From the NCBI GenBank assembly GCA_013115135.1, contig JABANP010000053.1, positions 62,001 through 126,000 of the forward strand: a stretch of 64,000 nucleotides of DNA, given 5' to 3'. The translations under genes and the position numbers were made by a program. Below the pieces are notes generated by a model, which saw only the letters and a program-made list of their open reading frames with translations, was not told the DNA's origin and did not search any database. This DNA comes from Perkinsus olseni. Lineage: Eukaryota; Perkinsozoa; Perkinsida; Perkinsidae. Below, piece by piece: positions 25,629 through 37,339 of this stretch (position 1 is the first letter of the stretch; every line of letters starts with the position of its first letter).

Positions 25629-26690
25629 GCAGTGTGGGGGAACCGTTCATCACTCCTCCGCGAAACCCTCTAGTTCTTTCGCCATCATAGGTATGCACAG
25701 CTGACAAGGCGAGATATCCCTGCACGTTGTGGAGGGCCCCCTCGCTGTCCACCACCGCCTCCGCCGCTATCAGTCGCTCTGCCTCCGTAAGCTCAGGCTT
25801 TCTGTGAACAGCTCTCGAAGCAGCACCTCAGGCTCCCACAAAATGGGAGCGGGCGGGAAACGCTACAGCGGAGTCCTGAGTATTCACCACTATCGTCGCC
25901 GGTCGAGTCGCCTCAGGAGCAGTATGTGCTCAGTACCCATCGGCGATGCTTCATCTGAGTAGGGGACTTGCCTCGTAACAGACAGCGGTGGGAATCACGT
26001 CTTTCAGGTTCGATCACCTCCAACTGTCTCTGGCTCCCCCTCCACCGCATCATCATCGCGGAGGCAATCCCTTCCTGGGCCTGTATCCGAGAGGATCCTA
26101 CTGGTGAGGTTACAGCTGCCTCCTCCTGGCCGTTAAGACTGATGCTTGTTTCAGTGGAGTACCCGTGTCCGGAACGGATGGAAGAGGTCAGTCTGTGAGC
26201 TCAAGTCCACCAATGCCTGCAGCACAAGCCTTGTCTGGTCTACCGCACCTCCAGTTGCCTTCCCAGATGGAGTACGGGGGAATCCTACCGACAGGTCTAC
26301 TCGACTGGCAGCAACGATCCGGCGCACAACCGCCGGGGTACCGATGACCACCCGATGCCGTGCGGCCTCTTCAATCACAGTCCATAGCGGTATTGTAGAG
26401 GCTTACTATGATATGTATCTCTTTTACTTCATTATTATTGTCCGCTTACTGAATTCACATATAGTCGTATTGTCGATTCTTCGATACCATGCAGGTTTGA
26501 GCAGACGATGCATGATCAGCAACATCATCAGTTTCAATCTTCCCTCTGCCATTTGGTTGAGAAGCAGGTGGAGAAATTGACTGAGCCTGATGGGAACTGA
26601 TGGATTCAGAGCTTCGGTGGGCCGAATAGCGAAACATTATATAACTCTTGCCCACACCAGGAGTCCACGACCGTGCGCACTCCACTAAGT
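25600..26690 (-). CDS. Unidentified protein, convergent with the PPR gene
   Basis: Minus-strand exons with good coding character: about 26390-26190 (VVIGTPAVVRRIVAASRVDL and on), about 26090-26015 (RIQAQEGIASAMMMRW), and a last one about 25800-25600 (ELTEAERLIAAEAVVDSE) ending in TAA at 25602-25600. The final exon overlaps the end of the PPR coding region by about 29 bases, tail to tail. Predicted helices are amphipathic and Ala/Glu rich. No family recognised. Exon borders in the middle and the start codon are unresolved; a Ser-rich stretch to about 26690 may be the N-terminus. Confidence 0.45.
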
Positions 26691-26974
26691 TGACAAGGTG
26701 GCCGAGGGCGGAAGGTGGCAGGGTAGCGTCGGTGATGACCAGGTTTTCTTTTCCCGAGGAGGACGGTGTGCTGAAGACCCTTCAAGACCACCGAACATAA
26801 CTGATACTCTCCAATTCCCATGGGCGGAGCTGTGCACGATAAGCACTGTACATAACTGACGTACCACTTCAAGTGCTAAGCACGTGCAAGTGCTGCACTT
26901 GGGTCCCCGGTGGAGCATAGGACGGACTCCCACCCTTCACTTGGTTCACTGATCGGCACTCCGTCCTTGGCCCT

Positions 26975-27477
26975 GTCGAGGCCTGAGATCTCCCGTCGTA
27001 GAGTGACAACGCGAAACTTAGAGACATTGAGGATAGCTCTTTTAAAGAGAGTCTTTTCCATCAAGGTATCTGTGAGGGCGTTTTGCTCTCATCCGCAAGA
27101 GCCTAGGATTTAGTATGAAATCTTCATAATGAAAAACGAGTGTAGAAAAGGCATCCTGCCGGAGCAGATTGGGACCCTCTCATTAGCAGATGCCTAAGAC
27201 TGAGTATGAAAGACGAGGGTGAATATGGCGAAGCAGATCGGACATCCGTTATTAGTATCGACTGACTCCCGAGGAGCTGTGACATCCTCTGATAGAATGT
27301 TGCTCCTTCGGAGTGAATGAAAATTGTCATAAGGCAGCGGCGATTCACCACACGACGTATTGAAAAATGAGAAAAATCGCGATTATAGGCGACGGAGAGT
27401 TACTCACGGCCTATCATCGGCGTATAATATCGTACATCAGTAAACCGGTTCTCTTCCACTTTAAAGGCGGCAGTAGA
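26975..27477 (-). repeat. Downstream block of secreted-protein unit, copy A
   Basis: This block follows the first (broken) copy of the secreted-protein gene. It contains the conserved minus-strand frame with EGATFYQRMSQLLGSQSIL (27351-27124) and the conserved segment around ATGTACGATATTAT (about 27440). Equivalent blocks follow the other three gene copies. Whether the frame is translated is unknown. Confidence 0.6.
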
Positions 27478-27757
27478 ACTGGATGCTCCCAGGGTGCTTT
27501 TTTAGATGTCTCATCATCAACCTGCCTTGGGAATCCACCGTGATGGAGGTTAAACTATTGCTTGTGAGGCCTCCGAGAGATGCCTCTTGAGAATATTATG
27601 TCGCCGGTGGGGAACTGAGTGGCCACCAAACTTCCGAAGAAGACTTCGTAAGAGTAAGGGCCGTAGAACGCCGCACTGGCATCACCAAGTCAGCAGCTGA
27701 GAGCCAGGGTAGGAGGAATCCTACCGTAGCCACGATGGTGGAGGTGAGTTGCACTGA
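27478..27757 (-). pseudogene. Broken copy of the small secreted-protein gene
   Basis: The sequence is nearly identical to the gene at 30249-30650 but carries two defects. The start codon is GTG instead of ATG, and about 107 bp in the middle are deleted, which shifts the frame. The signal-peptide segment and the 3' part remain recognisable. The copy should not make the family protein. Confidence 0.8.
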
Positions 27758-27789
27758 GTTAAGACACTAAGGTGGGCAACGATTCAGTA

Positions 27790-29120
27790 GATGACGGAAA
27801 TCAACTACGAAAGCTAATCAGGGCTCGCTTGGAAAGCAGATATCGTCGAGTGTTACACCCGTCCCGGACGACCGGGTCACCGTGACCCGGGGCGTACGTG
27901 TACCGTGGGGCAGGTCGCGGTTTTGCGTACTCAGCTCCACCGTCTCCTGAAAATACTCCGCCATGGGATATGGAGATCAATGATCTACTGAAGTTCGGTA
28001 GTTCATTGTATGCGCGAAGTGACTGAACTTTGTGTTAATGGACCTGCTCGGTTGCAACGCTCTTGGACTAGGCAGTCTACGTGTTGCTCTCTTGTGACGA
28101 TGGTATTGTCTCTTATGCGACGCGGGAGGGCGCGTGCGCATGGGCTTGGCTCTATGCGGGCGCTTGCCTCCGAATTCGTCCGAAAGTTTCTTGTTTCGAT
28201 CCGATGTTCCCTGCCGGTGTTCATCAGCGCGAAATCATACTGAAGTACGATGAATATTAATATCGCCTCCAAGGTTTGAGTGTAAAAGAGGAACGATCAC
28301 ATCCTTGCGGCATATGTTAGCTTGATGTCTACCCACCAACCGTGCGGCTTCGCTGCGCCCAACCGATGATTCACCCGCCGCGGACTCCGTTCTTGGAGGA
28401 AGACGCTAAGTCCTGCCACTAGATGGAGTGAGTGACTCACTGTGAGTCTATGTAATCCGCTTTGCTGTCTGAGGAATCGCAAGGACGGTTACACGGCTCA
28501 CGAGTATCCTCTCCGGCGCTTTTCCTCTCACGCCGTGAGACTCACGGCTAGCCCTGGAACTTATTCCGCCGAGAAACTCGGATCAGGTCACCTCCCGGGA
28601 CTGTTCCTTGCCACGGTCCTCCATAACCAGCGCGCTTCGACAGAGGTGCAGCTTTGTTGATCTCACGGTATAACTTTCACCCGCACTCGCCGCTTTACGA
28701 AGGTTGCGCAGATGCACGATGTAGGTGGTAAGCCTTTTAGTGATAGTAGAAAGTATGCTTCCTGCATCATTGGGCGAATGGATGCCACTGACCGAGCGCG
28801 TTTCCTTTCAGCTGACGTGCTACAGAGAAGTGTGTATAGTCTTAGTTGCGTCCTCTATCTTATCCCAATCATTTCCCAGATCAGAGTTCTAGTACTCAAT
28901 CGGGTGCTCAGTAGTAAGGTTGGCAGAAATAAGGTTTCATTCGGTTGATGTATCTGGAATTCCTCAGCATCGCCGGTGACCCCATTTCTCACTTTCTCCT
29001 ACTGTATCGACTGGCTAGTGGAGCAGAATCCGACATCTCTTACCTGCTTCATTCTCTTAAATGTACTCTTCTGTCACGCAGCATAGCTTACGCCGCCTAA
29101 GAATCGATTCTTGTGCTCGG
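27790..29120. mobile_element. Degenerate element, related to 39376-40900
   Basis: The sequence from about 27905 to 28690 aligns with 39460-40880 (shared GCGGGCGCTTGCCTCC-type stretches, the ACTCGGATCAGGTCACCT block at 28579 and 40784, and the GCTTTGTTGAT block at 28650 and 40859). Both copies have interrupted frames that were once coding (for example SFVDLTV at 28650). The family could not be named; an LTR or DIRS-type retroelement is likely from the context. Confidence 0.55.
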
Positions 29121-29129
29121 TGGCCCGAC

Positions 29130-29880
29130 TCAGGACCGATTTTGAGTTATGGTCACTTGGTGACCGGCTATCACCCTAATTTGCCGCTGAAGAGTCGATC
29201 TAAGGTCGTGTGTTTCGCCTAGCCCCCTTCCGATGCACATGTGGAACGTCGACCGCATCTGACTCCCTGCAAGGAGCCGGTGGCCGTCGGCCACTGGCCG
29301 AGATCTTTCTTGTCTGCCCTTCACAGATAAATAACTGAAATGACTGGGCAAGCTGAAAGGAGCCTGTGAACTTCCACCTTGAGAACCTCCAACACCGTTA
29401 TGCAGCGTTTGCGTGGGTCGTGCCAGCTGATCCTGATCATGGCACCGTGGTCGCGGTGGTGATGTGATGGGAGGACAGCAGGGCAGTAACGGTTTCACCG
29501 AGCATGAAACCTTCTTCGATGGGGAAGGTAAGTCGTTTGACTTTTCATTTTGATTTTTGTGATGTCTGATCGCTAAGCAGTCATCACTTCGGTACCCTAG
29601 TCGCTGTCTTGACTGGGAGGGAAATGTGGTGCCAGGAGGCGTTGCTATATTGGGACTATTCGACGCGATCCTGTCCGTTCTCGCAGACTTAGAACTGTTT
29701 CCGTAGCGGAAATTCCAGCCGGTGCCGCTGACCTCCTTGCCGCCATCATGGCGGCGCCATGTGGTGACCAACAACACGACACTGAGATCTTGAGCCAAGA
29801 TGGCTACCGAACCTCATTACTAGAGAATGATACGAGAACCGCACAATGGGAACCTTACGATTCGCTACATGTGATAATAA
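29130..29880. other. Decayed coding-like DNA without a gene
   Basis: Plus-strand fragments such as VVPGGVAILGLFDAILSV (29628-29681) and AFAWVVPADPDHG (about 29407-29445) look once-coding but are interrupted by stops. The 222-codon minus-strand frame at 29130-29798 is low-complexity, Ser/Pro/Arg-rich and probably an antisense shadow. Confidence 0.35.
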
Positions 29881-30248
29881 TGAGAATAACCTCTTCAATC
29901 AGGGAATCATGAGAGCGTTCTGCTCTCAATCAAAAAGCCTAGGATTGAGCATAGAAGACGAGGGTGAATATGGAATTCGCCCAAGCAGATTGGACAATGT
30001 CCAATGGACATCTGTTATCGATTATTAGTATCGACTGACTCCCGATGAGCGTCGACATCCTCTGGTAGAATGTCTCTCCACCGGACTCTTCAAGTGAGAG
30101 AGTATCAAGACCCCCATCAATTGGTGATAATTCACCACGTAACGGACCAGAAATGAAAATAAAATCGCGACTATAAGCGACGGAGAGTTAGTGACGGCCT
30201 ACAATCGGCGAATAACATCGTACATCGGAAAACTGGTTCTCTTCCTCT
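29880..30248 (-). repeat. Downstream block of secreted-protein unit, copy B
   Basis: Matches the blocks of copies A, C and D. The minus-strand frame keeps GETFYQRMSTLIGSQSILI and ends with TAG in the same place as copy D, but its upstream half is out of frame with it. Confidence 0.6.
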
Positions 30249-30650
30249 TTAACGGCGGCAGTAGAACTGGATGCTCCCAGAGTGAATTTCGAGATGTCTC
30301 ATCATCAACCTGCCTTGGGAATCCACCGCGATGGAGGTTAAACTATTGCTTGTGAGACCTCCGAGAGAAGCTCTTGAGAATATTATGTCGCCGGTGGGGA
30401 ACTGAGTGGCCACCAAACTTCCGAAGAAGACTTCGTAAGAGTAAGGGCCGTACAGGGCCGCATTGGCACCCCAGTAGGGGAGGGCCTCGAAGTAGAAAAA
30501 GATTTCACTCTCTGTCACATCTATGACACCGACATTGGACAGATTGGGCAGACCCTCGCATTTGTAGTAGGTTCCAGGCACCAAGTCAGCAGCTGAGAGC
30601 CAGGGTAGGAGGAATCCTACCGTAGCCACGATGGTGGAGGTGAGTTGCAT
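30249..30650 (-). CDS. Small secreted protein, lineage-specific family (intact copy)
   Basis: A single-exon gene of 133 codons. MQLTSTIVATVGFLLPWLSA is a clear signal peptide with a likely cleavage site after Ala. The mature part is about 113 residues with a conserved Cys in Y-K-C-E-G-L near its start and a second in the C-terminal Y-C-R-R. These two probably form a disulphide. Aromatic and Gly residues alternate in a way that suggests beta strands. The paralogue at 38935-39333 shares the signal peptide, both Cys and the motifs GGLTS and S..VD.QGRL. It resembles no domain I know. The family is arranged as tandem or dispersed duplications in this window, which is usual for parasite secreted proteins; role unknown. 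Confidence 0.8.
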   Translation of the reverse strand: MQLTSTIVATVGFLLPWLSAADLVPGTYYKCEGLPNLSNVGVIDVTESEIFFYFEALPYWGANAALYGPYSYEVFFGSLVATQFPTGDIIFSRASLGGLTSNSLTSIAVDSQGRLMMRHLEIHSGSIQFYCRR

Positions 30651-31210
30651 TGAGTAAAGACACTAAGGTGGGCAACGATTCGTGATGTGCAACTCGACAT
30701 GTGTAGACGATGTGATGCAAAGAAAGAATAATCTCAGCTGTTAGGCCAGTTTTCTACGCTTGGCAAAATCGATCGCGTCACATTGTGCGGGCCAACTCGC
30801 ACGTGTAAACTTGCGCCACTAGTCACAGAAAATGAGACGATATCGTAACTCTGTCTGGGGGTCATGAAACCATAGAGACGATGGAAAAGGGTACATGCAA
30901 CATGAAGGCCTCGACCCATTGAACACAGTCGATACTGAGTCCACACAGGTAACCTAGGTCATATACGAAGGGTGCTCGAGGAGAGAGAACAAGAGACAAT
31001 TAAGCGTGACACCGTGCGGTGGGGCTCGCAAATGGGACATCTGCGACCCTAAGAGTTCGAGCCCCGAACCCTTGGGGTCGCAGATCATCGGTATATGACG
31101 GAAATTAACTACAGAAGCTAAATCAGGGTTCGCTTGGAAAGCAGAATCTGCTTAGCAGATATCGTCGCGTGTTACACCCGGCCCGGGTGACCGGGTCACC
31201 GTGACACGTT
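30651..31210. repeat. Upstream flank of secreted-protein unit B, duplicated at unit C
   Basis: The region 30655-30860 aligns with 36806-37060 (shared AATCGATCGCGTC and GCGGGCCAAC stretches), and 31095-31205 aligns with 27790-27890. The duplications therefore extend several hundred bases upstream of the coding regions and probably include the promoter. Confidence 0.65.
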
Positions 31211-31716
31211 TACTGGGAATAAGCTATGCACGCATGCACAAGACGATGGGCGCATAATAACACAAAGACTTTCCTCTCCCGAGTAGAGAAGTATGAGATG
31301 CTGAGATGGAAAGAGATGCTGAAGTAGAGAAGTGAAGAATAATGGGGGATTCCCCCTCCGTAGTAAGGCGTTGTTCTAGATCGAGTGAGATAGCCTGAGA
31401 CATATGTTGTGGTCCAGACAGTAGTAATCACATATGCGACGTTGGAGTTGAATAGGGAGTACTAGAGCCTCTACTGTAGAGGTAGTGTTGTACCTGGGTA
31501 GACTGTTAGTTAGGACTGAGGATTGGAGGTTAAGGGTTGGGGCCCCCAACTTGGGTGTCGAAGCTCTTCAGGCAGTTTATGAGTAGCCTTTTTCAAGATT
31601 GAGTTCCTTGTGTGAGTTGAGTTCACGTGTGTGCCCTTCAGAAAGGGCGTTGATATGAGTAGATTGTCCTTCGGAGAGGGCGTTGAGGTGAGTAGATTGC
31701 TTGGATTGTCCTCGCG

Positions 31717-32590
31717 GTGATGAAAGGGCACCTCAGGCAGGATAACATGAGGCAGGCTAGAAGTAAGAGGGCATCTTGCTAGTAGTCGTGCTGTGCACGG
31801 AGTACATCGTTGTGGTTAGCGAGAAAAATCGAAGTCGATTGGCTATTTCTTTTGCTTTTCGTTCGAGCGTCTCATTGAGCTGTGGGAGAAAAGCGACGAA
31901 CTCGGCTTGCTTTTGGGATAGAGGAGAATTAGTTTTCCGACCATCAGGGATCATGCGGGAGATGCAGAAGTCGGGTTTCTCGTCCAACATGATCACTTAC
32001 AACGAGCCCTTGCACAGCTGAAATGAGGGCGAATCAAGTAGCACCAAGACTTGGAAGTAAGCTAGTCGCCCTAGGAGTGTGCTCTCGGCTGAACTTGTCG
32101 TAGGTAATTATACGTTGTCGATCTTGGTGAAGTTACTGGGGAGGGCGAGGAGGCTGTTGGAGGCTTTCAATATGGTTGAGGACCTCTGTAGAGCCTACAG
32201 CTTCCGAGCCAACGTTCAGGTGTAGGTGTTGACACTCCGCAAAGGAGAGGATGTGGCGGCGGCGGTGATGGTCCCTCAGGTATAAATGTCTAATACAGGC
32301 CTGTGTTCACAACAGGCAGCTGCAGCGGGCTGTGAAGCTCCATGATACTATGATAGAAGAATATCGTGTGGATGTGCATCAAAAGACGTGGGTATCGTGA
32401 GACGCTTGCTTCACGCGCGCCGAAGGTCGATTGTCCGTATTGGCTTCTCTTCAACCTAAGATACGCCGTAGTGGTTCGCGGATGCATATATTCGAACCAG
32501 TTGGAGATGGCAGGGAAAGTCGTGCGATGTCTATATGGACTGTCAGCTGCCAATGATATGGCTCTGCAGGAAGCCGGTGAGTGCGGGATG
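31717..32590 (+). pseudogene. Truncated copy of the PPR gene
   Basis: Near-identical to two parts of the PPR gene: 31717-32020 matches 22195-22557, and from 32025 on the sequence matches 24707-25270. About 2.1 kb between them is missing, and small deletions occur inside. The join falls within an exon and changes frame, and intron sequences are retained, so this arose by DNA duplication and not by retroposition. Confidence 0.85.
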
Positions 32591-34348
32591 ATCGAATATA
32601 AGTGATCAGAGCCCTAGCCAGGACGAATGCAGTTTCTCGTAATACTGACCGTCGTCGAGTTGTAATGTCCTAGTACCGTGGTATTTCTTTCTCGACGACA
32701 GAGAGGCGGTTCTGCGAGACACGTGAACCGAAGCCACCTTTCGCCTTTCAGTTTGCCATCATATTCCCTTGATAACGATTTGAGAGGATCCGCAGCCTCT
32801 GCGTGAGCCGATCAATGTGTCTTCAAGATACTGCGGTCATAGCCACCGTGAGTCCTGCGGCAGGACTCACGGTGCCTGGTCTGCGCCTGGGTATAGAGGA
32901 CGTCGTGACTAGCCCCGAGTCCCTTCGCCTTTCTTCTAGTAAAACGATCTGAGCGGCTCTGCACCCTCCGCGACGCGGAATCCGCGTGAGCCGATCAATC
33001 CCTCCCAACCCACTAACCAAGACGACGGGTGTGCCTGGACGTACCCCAATATCCGGGTGTAGGCCCTCGCTGGGCTGGACGCTACATGCGTAGCCTACGC
33101 CTACGCCTGCACAACCCCTACGCGGCGTAGGGTTGTGCACCCGCTGTGTGCTGCCAAACGCCGGAGCCGCTGGCGTAAGGCAGCAGGGAGGGAAGTCGGT
33201 GTCACCCCTTGTCACCCTCACTGCCTTCAGGTCCGTCGTGGCCACCGCCCCGACTCCTAATCCCCGGACTAAGTCGTGGACAATGTCCACACGCAGTGCG
33301 TGTCACGCACGCAGCTGCTAGTAGCAGCCTGATAGTGAGGGAGACACCGTAAGGGATACATCCGCAAGCATCGTGACACGGAAAGGGTTCCTCCTCAGCA
33401 GAGCCATAGCTAACCCACCAAGAGCTACTACGGCCGATTTGTCATCCCGAGGCACCACACCAGGCCGCGTCGCATTCAAGTGCCACAAATCGGAGGGGGA
33501 CGAAGAAAAGAGGACGCCCACCATCGAGCCAGTCTGGGTCAAACTCGTGGAGTGGATAGCAGTCTCGGCCCTAGTTTCGATCGAGAAGAGCTAAGAGAAT
33601 GTCTAAGAGGCAAGACGGCCGGACGGTGCGCCGTGTTAGGAAACTAGCTGATTGAGAACACAACCAGGTTTTGCCATCTGGAAACCAATCTTCCGCTGTC
33701 TTCTTATCCGGCCGCCACTTAGCTCAGATCCAGCGTAGTTTCTCACCGGAGCAAGATAGGATCAGCGGAATATACTTATCAGCAAGGAGTTGTGAGACTA
33801 CTACTATGATGAATGGTCAGGTAAATACTCAGGCTTAGGCCTGAAAATGGGTCTTCTACGACTCGGGCTTCACGTAAAAAATAGGGAAAATGGCCATGGC
33901 TCGGCCAAAGCAAAGCAGCCACAATAAACTAGCGAAAAGCGACGTAGACTCCAAATCGGTTTCCGATTATTGGAGCCTGTAACCTGCCATAATGGCAGGT
34001 GCCATTCACCCAACTGCAGTGGCAATAATGAAGAAATAAGAAGAAAGTATCATTTCCATCAACCTGCTGTGTTTATCACTCAACGTTCTCTGAGAGAACA
34101 TTTCTCGGACCCAATGCGACCACCGAAAAGATGCCTATTCTATGAAGGCTTTATTATAATAATACAGCACCGGCTAGGTCAACGTGTGGATGCAGTGGCA
34201 ACAGATAGATAAACGTTCTGATGGATACATTAATAAGTTGATGGGCATAGCACTGGATTTTGTCACCTCTAGGGAAAAGTTTGACTGGGTAGCCAGTAGA
34301 ACCAAGGTGACACCTGATAGTATGAGGCTGACACCATCAATAAGATGC
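32591..34348. other. Gene-free stretch with hairpins
   Basis: No supportable exon was seen. Several inverted repeats occur: a 14-bp perfect one at 32844-32874, TGCACAACCC...GGGTTGTGCA near 33105-33137, and ACCTGCCAT/ATGGCAGGT near 33982. A plus-strand frame at 33373-33594 is Arg/Thr-rich and probably spurious. Confidence 0.35.
32844..32874. repeat. Perfect inverted repeat, 14-bp arms
   Basis: Arms CACCGTGAGTCCTG and its complement are separated by three bases. The hairpin would be very stable. It lies in gene-free DNA, and no element boundary is evident. Confidence 0.7.
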
Positions 34349-36025
34349 CTAACCTTCGCCAAGAAGGAACTTCACAGACCACTTTATGGGGTCGAAGTCG
34401 GGAGTTCTAACGACTTTATGTGGTGATTCATCATGACGGCCACACTCAAATCTCTTGACTAAGGCGACCCTCTCCTCTGCCGGGCACTTCCACTCTTTCA
34501 GTGTTATCCAGTCGTTGATCTTCGTCTTGGTAGTGACGTCGTCCTCGCACCCGACCCTACTAGCCCAGCGTCTGAGGTCTCTGTTAGTTCTCGGGAAATA
34601 TGTCCAGAAAAACCACGCGCTATACGTAGATTCCGAGCCTTCGTAGGGAACATATTCATCATCGAGACAGTGCACGCTCGCAACTCTCGGCGCCAGAGGC
34701 TTCGGGCCCAGGGAACCATCTTCGTACAGCTTCGTGCAAGACCTAAAAGCTCCTCGCAGGCCAGGATTCAGAGACAATACACCATTTACTGACACCCCTC
34801 CCTGAAAAAGTTTATGACACAGTAGTGATTCCACCATCATACCACCATTACTGTAGCCATAACCGTAGACGGGCAAATTGTTCTTATTCTCCCTCTCGAT
34901 GATAGTCTTCGTGTACTCCACATCGTCGATGTCTTGTCTCTGAAGGCAGCAAGCACCGGCATTCCATCCGTGCATCGGTGCCAACCGGCTAGAAAACCAT
35001 CCATAGTTAGTACCACAGGCAGTAATCAATATCAGGCCGTTCTCGTCAGCGACGGCAGTAGTCTCGGAGTACGCCTCCCATGACTCGCATGTGTCACCCC
35101 AACCATGATACTGTATGAGTATACCCTTAACCTCGACATCCTTGGGGGGGAGGTGGCGATAATAATAGCGTGTCAGAGGGAAATCCTCAGATACCTTCAT
35201 GACGAAGCTAAACTTCTCACTTCCTGGGATGCCATCTGTTTGCATCCTCCTAGGAACTGACGACGTGTTAGTCGCAGCACGTCTTCTATTGGCCACCAGC
35301 ACGTCGTCGATAACACGGACACTGAACTCAGGAGCGTCGGCTGACTCGTCTTGTTGAGGCTCATTTATAACGGTGTAGATTGTGTAGTCTTGAGGCAGTA
35401 CACGGAGCTGGTTCATGTGAGTTGCACCTAACACTGGAGACATGAGGTGACGTTCATAAGCCTTAGCACTAAGCTTTAGTCCTCAGTACTAAAGGCGGTC
35501 GTCAGGCCGCGGGGAAGCGAAGCTAACTCCACTAAGTGGAGTCCACTTATAACAGGGTCACCTTTGCCTATCACAATCACATTGTAGAGCTCAACTGTGT
35601 AGTAGGTATTGTCGCTGACGTCTCTCCTGAGAAAACAGTATTGCTTGCTGCATGGATGCAGCTCACCCCGGCATCGAACTTCTTCTTACTTCAGTCGCCT
35701 GAGCTCCTCATTTAGCTTCGAGGTGGCTGCACTCACCACCATATGATTCCAAAATACTGGGAGGCATGCCTTTCTGAGGATGAAGTTCCACTAGGGTATA
35801 TCACTTGAGGTCCTCAAGTCACTCTTGGAGTGACTGGGTGGGGCACCGCAGAGGTTGAACTTACGCATCGAATGCAGGGGATAGAAATCCTCCGAGGCAC
35901 GTGCTGGGAATGGGCTTCAGCTCGTCGCTATCAAATCCAGGGGCTCCTGACACGTCACTGACGACCAGCCCAACGATTGGTACAGCGAGACAGAGGGGTA
36001 GGATAACACCGAGAGTAGCAGGCAT
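34349..36025 (-). CDS. Secreted alpha/beta-hydrolase esterase (PHB depolymerase / feruloyl esterase-like)
   Basis: The main exon (about 35465-34349) carries a complete catalytic core. HGWG at the oxyanion strand is followed by NAGACC and DVEY, as in the LpqC/PHB-depolymerase family. The nucleophile elbow is GYSNGGMM, a likely acid is in LDDEYVPYEG, and the base is His in ECGRHDE. These enzymes cleave ester bonds in polyesters, feruloylated polysaccharides or related substrates; the substrate here is unknown. Exon 1 (36025-35865) encodes MPATLGVILPLCLAVPIVG, a signal peptide, and ends at a GTAAGT donor, so the enzyme is secreted. One or more Cys-containing middle exons lie in 35790-35580 (for example ELHPCSKQYCFLRRD) but their borders are unresolved. 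The family is common in bacteria and fungi, so old lateral transfer is possible. Confidence 0.8.
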
Positions 36026-36129
36026 ACGGCGGGCGAAAATAAATAGTAACTATTCGATAGTGTATTACACACAAGTCATGAAATAGACAACACGGCTCCT
36101 CTCCGTAACTGGCCAATGACCAGGAGAGA

Positions 36130-36460
36130 AACTTTTCCATCAGCGAATCGATGAGGGCGTTCTGCTCTAATTCAGAAAATAGGCATAAGTGTGAGCATCA
36201 AGATCGAGGGTGACATGAAGGCATTCGCCAAAGCAGATTTGACACTCGACATCCTTCATTAGCAGCGACTGACTCCCGAGGAGTTGTGACATACTCTTAT
36301 AGAATGTCGCTCCATCGGAGATCTTTAGAACCCTCATCAATTGGTGATGGTCCACCACATAACGGATTCAAAATAGCAAAGTTGGTAGTCGTAGACGACC
36401 GAAAGTTACTCACAGCCCACCATTGTCGAATAGTATCATATACCGAAGCCGGAGCTTTCT
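36130..36460 (-). repeat. Downstream block of secreted-protein unit, copy C
   Basis: The conserved minus-strand frame reads DGATFYKSMSQLLGSQSLL (36358-36167) and begins MVDHHQLM, similar to MVNRRCLM in copy A. Here the frame is open throughout. Confidence 0.6.
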
Positions 36461-36464
36461 CATT

Positions 36465-36806
36465 AACGACAGTGAAACTTGGTAGCCCCGGGATATCTTT
36501 TCAGGTTTCTCACCAGCAACCTGCCTTGCTGAGCACCGAGATGGAGTGTAGGCTACTGCTTGTGGCCAAAACTTCCGTGACGGACACTGTTACAGTACGA
36601 GCCAAAGGCCGTCTCATCGGTATCAAAGTGGGGGATGTCTTCGAAGTGGAAAAGTGATTTCACTCCCGGTGAGAACCACAGCAGCGAGACTGGACAGAGC
36701 AGGCAAACCTGGGCATCTAATATAGACTCCAGGAGTCACGGCAGGGGCTGATAACCAAGGTAGGAGGAATCCTACCGTAGTAATGACAGCGGAGAAGAGT
36801 TGCATC
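36465..36806 (-). pseudogene. Broken copy of the small secreted-protein gene
   Basis: ATG and the signal peptide (MQLFSAVITTVGFLLPWLSA) are intact, as is the first conserved Cys. After about 55 residues an extra T in a T run shifts the frame relative to the copy at 38935-39333, and the rest is diverged. It could still encode a short truncated secreted peptide. Confidence 0.75.
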
Positions 36807-37234
36807 GGGCAAAGGCACTGAAGAAGACAGGTGGCCGAAGTTACGGGCCGGAACTTGACGGTTAATGTGCAACTCGGCACTTGTAAACTATGTGCGGCGA
36901 AGTGAGACAGTCTTACTAAGACTGAACACGTATTTGGCCTGTTTTACGCTACGCCGTAATCGATCGCGTCGCATACTGCGGGCCAACGCGCACGCATGAA
37001 CTTGTGCGCCACCGTTGCGCACTGGTCACAGCGACTAAACGATAATATGGCCCTTCCCGGGTGATCAAGTGATGAGGAAGGTGGTAACGGGTTGGGATAT
37101 AGCCCATGAAGGTTACAATTTGCCATTCTCACCATCTACTGCCGTAAAAAGGGCATTCATAGAGAGAGCATCAGGAAACAATGATGCAGACAACGGGAGT
37201 GACACCGTGTCGCGATGCTAGCGAATGGTAAATC

Positions 37235-37315
37235 TGGGGACCGAACTGTCAGAATCGCAGATCATGCCCCCCGCCTCACTCGAGGGGATACTCTAACGCC
37301 TCGGCCACCGAGGCG
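37235..37315 (-). other. tRNA-like sequence (Ser/Leu type), probable pseudogene or SINE head
   Basis: The minus strand contains TGGCCGAGGCG (37307-37297), a perfect A-box, within GGTGGCCGAG as in tRNA-Ser. About 50 bases downstream is GTTCGGTCC, one base away from a B-box. The arms do not fold into a complete cloverleaf, so a functional tRNA is unlikely. Confidence 0.4.
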
Positions 37316-37339
37316 TGCCGAACCCCGTCGCCACCATTG

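Noticed and set aside
29130..29798. 222-codon minus-strand open frame
   Set aside because: Low-complexity Ser/Pro/Arg/His composition; the plus strand shows better, though broken, coding fragments.
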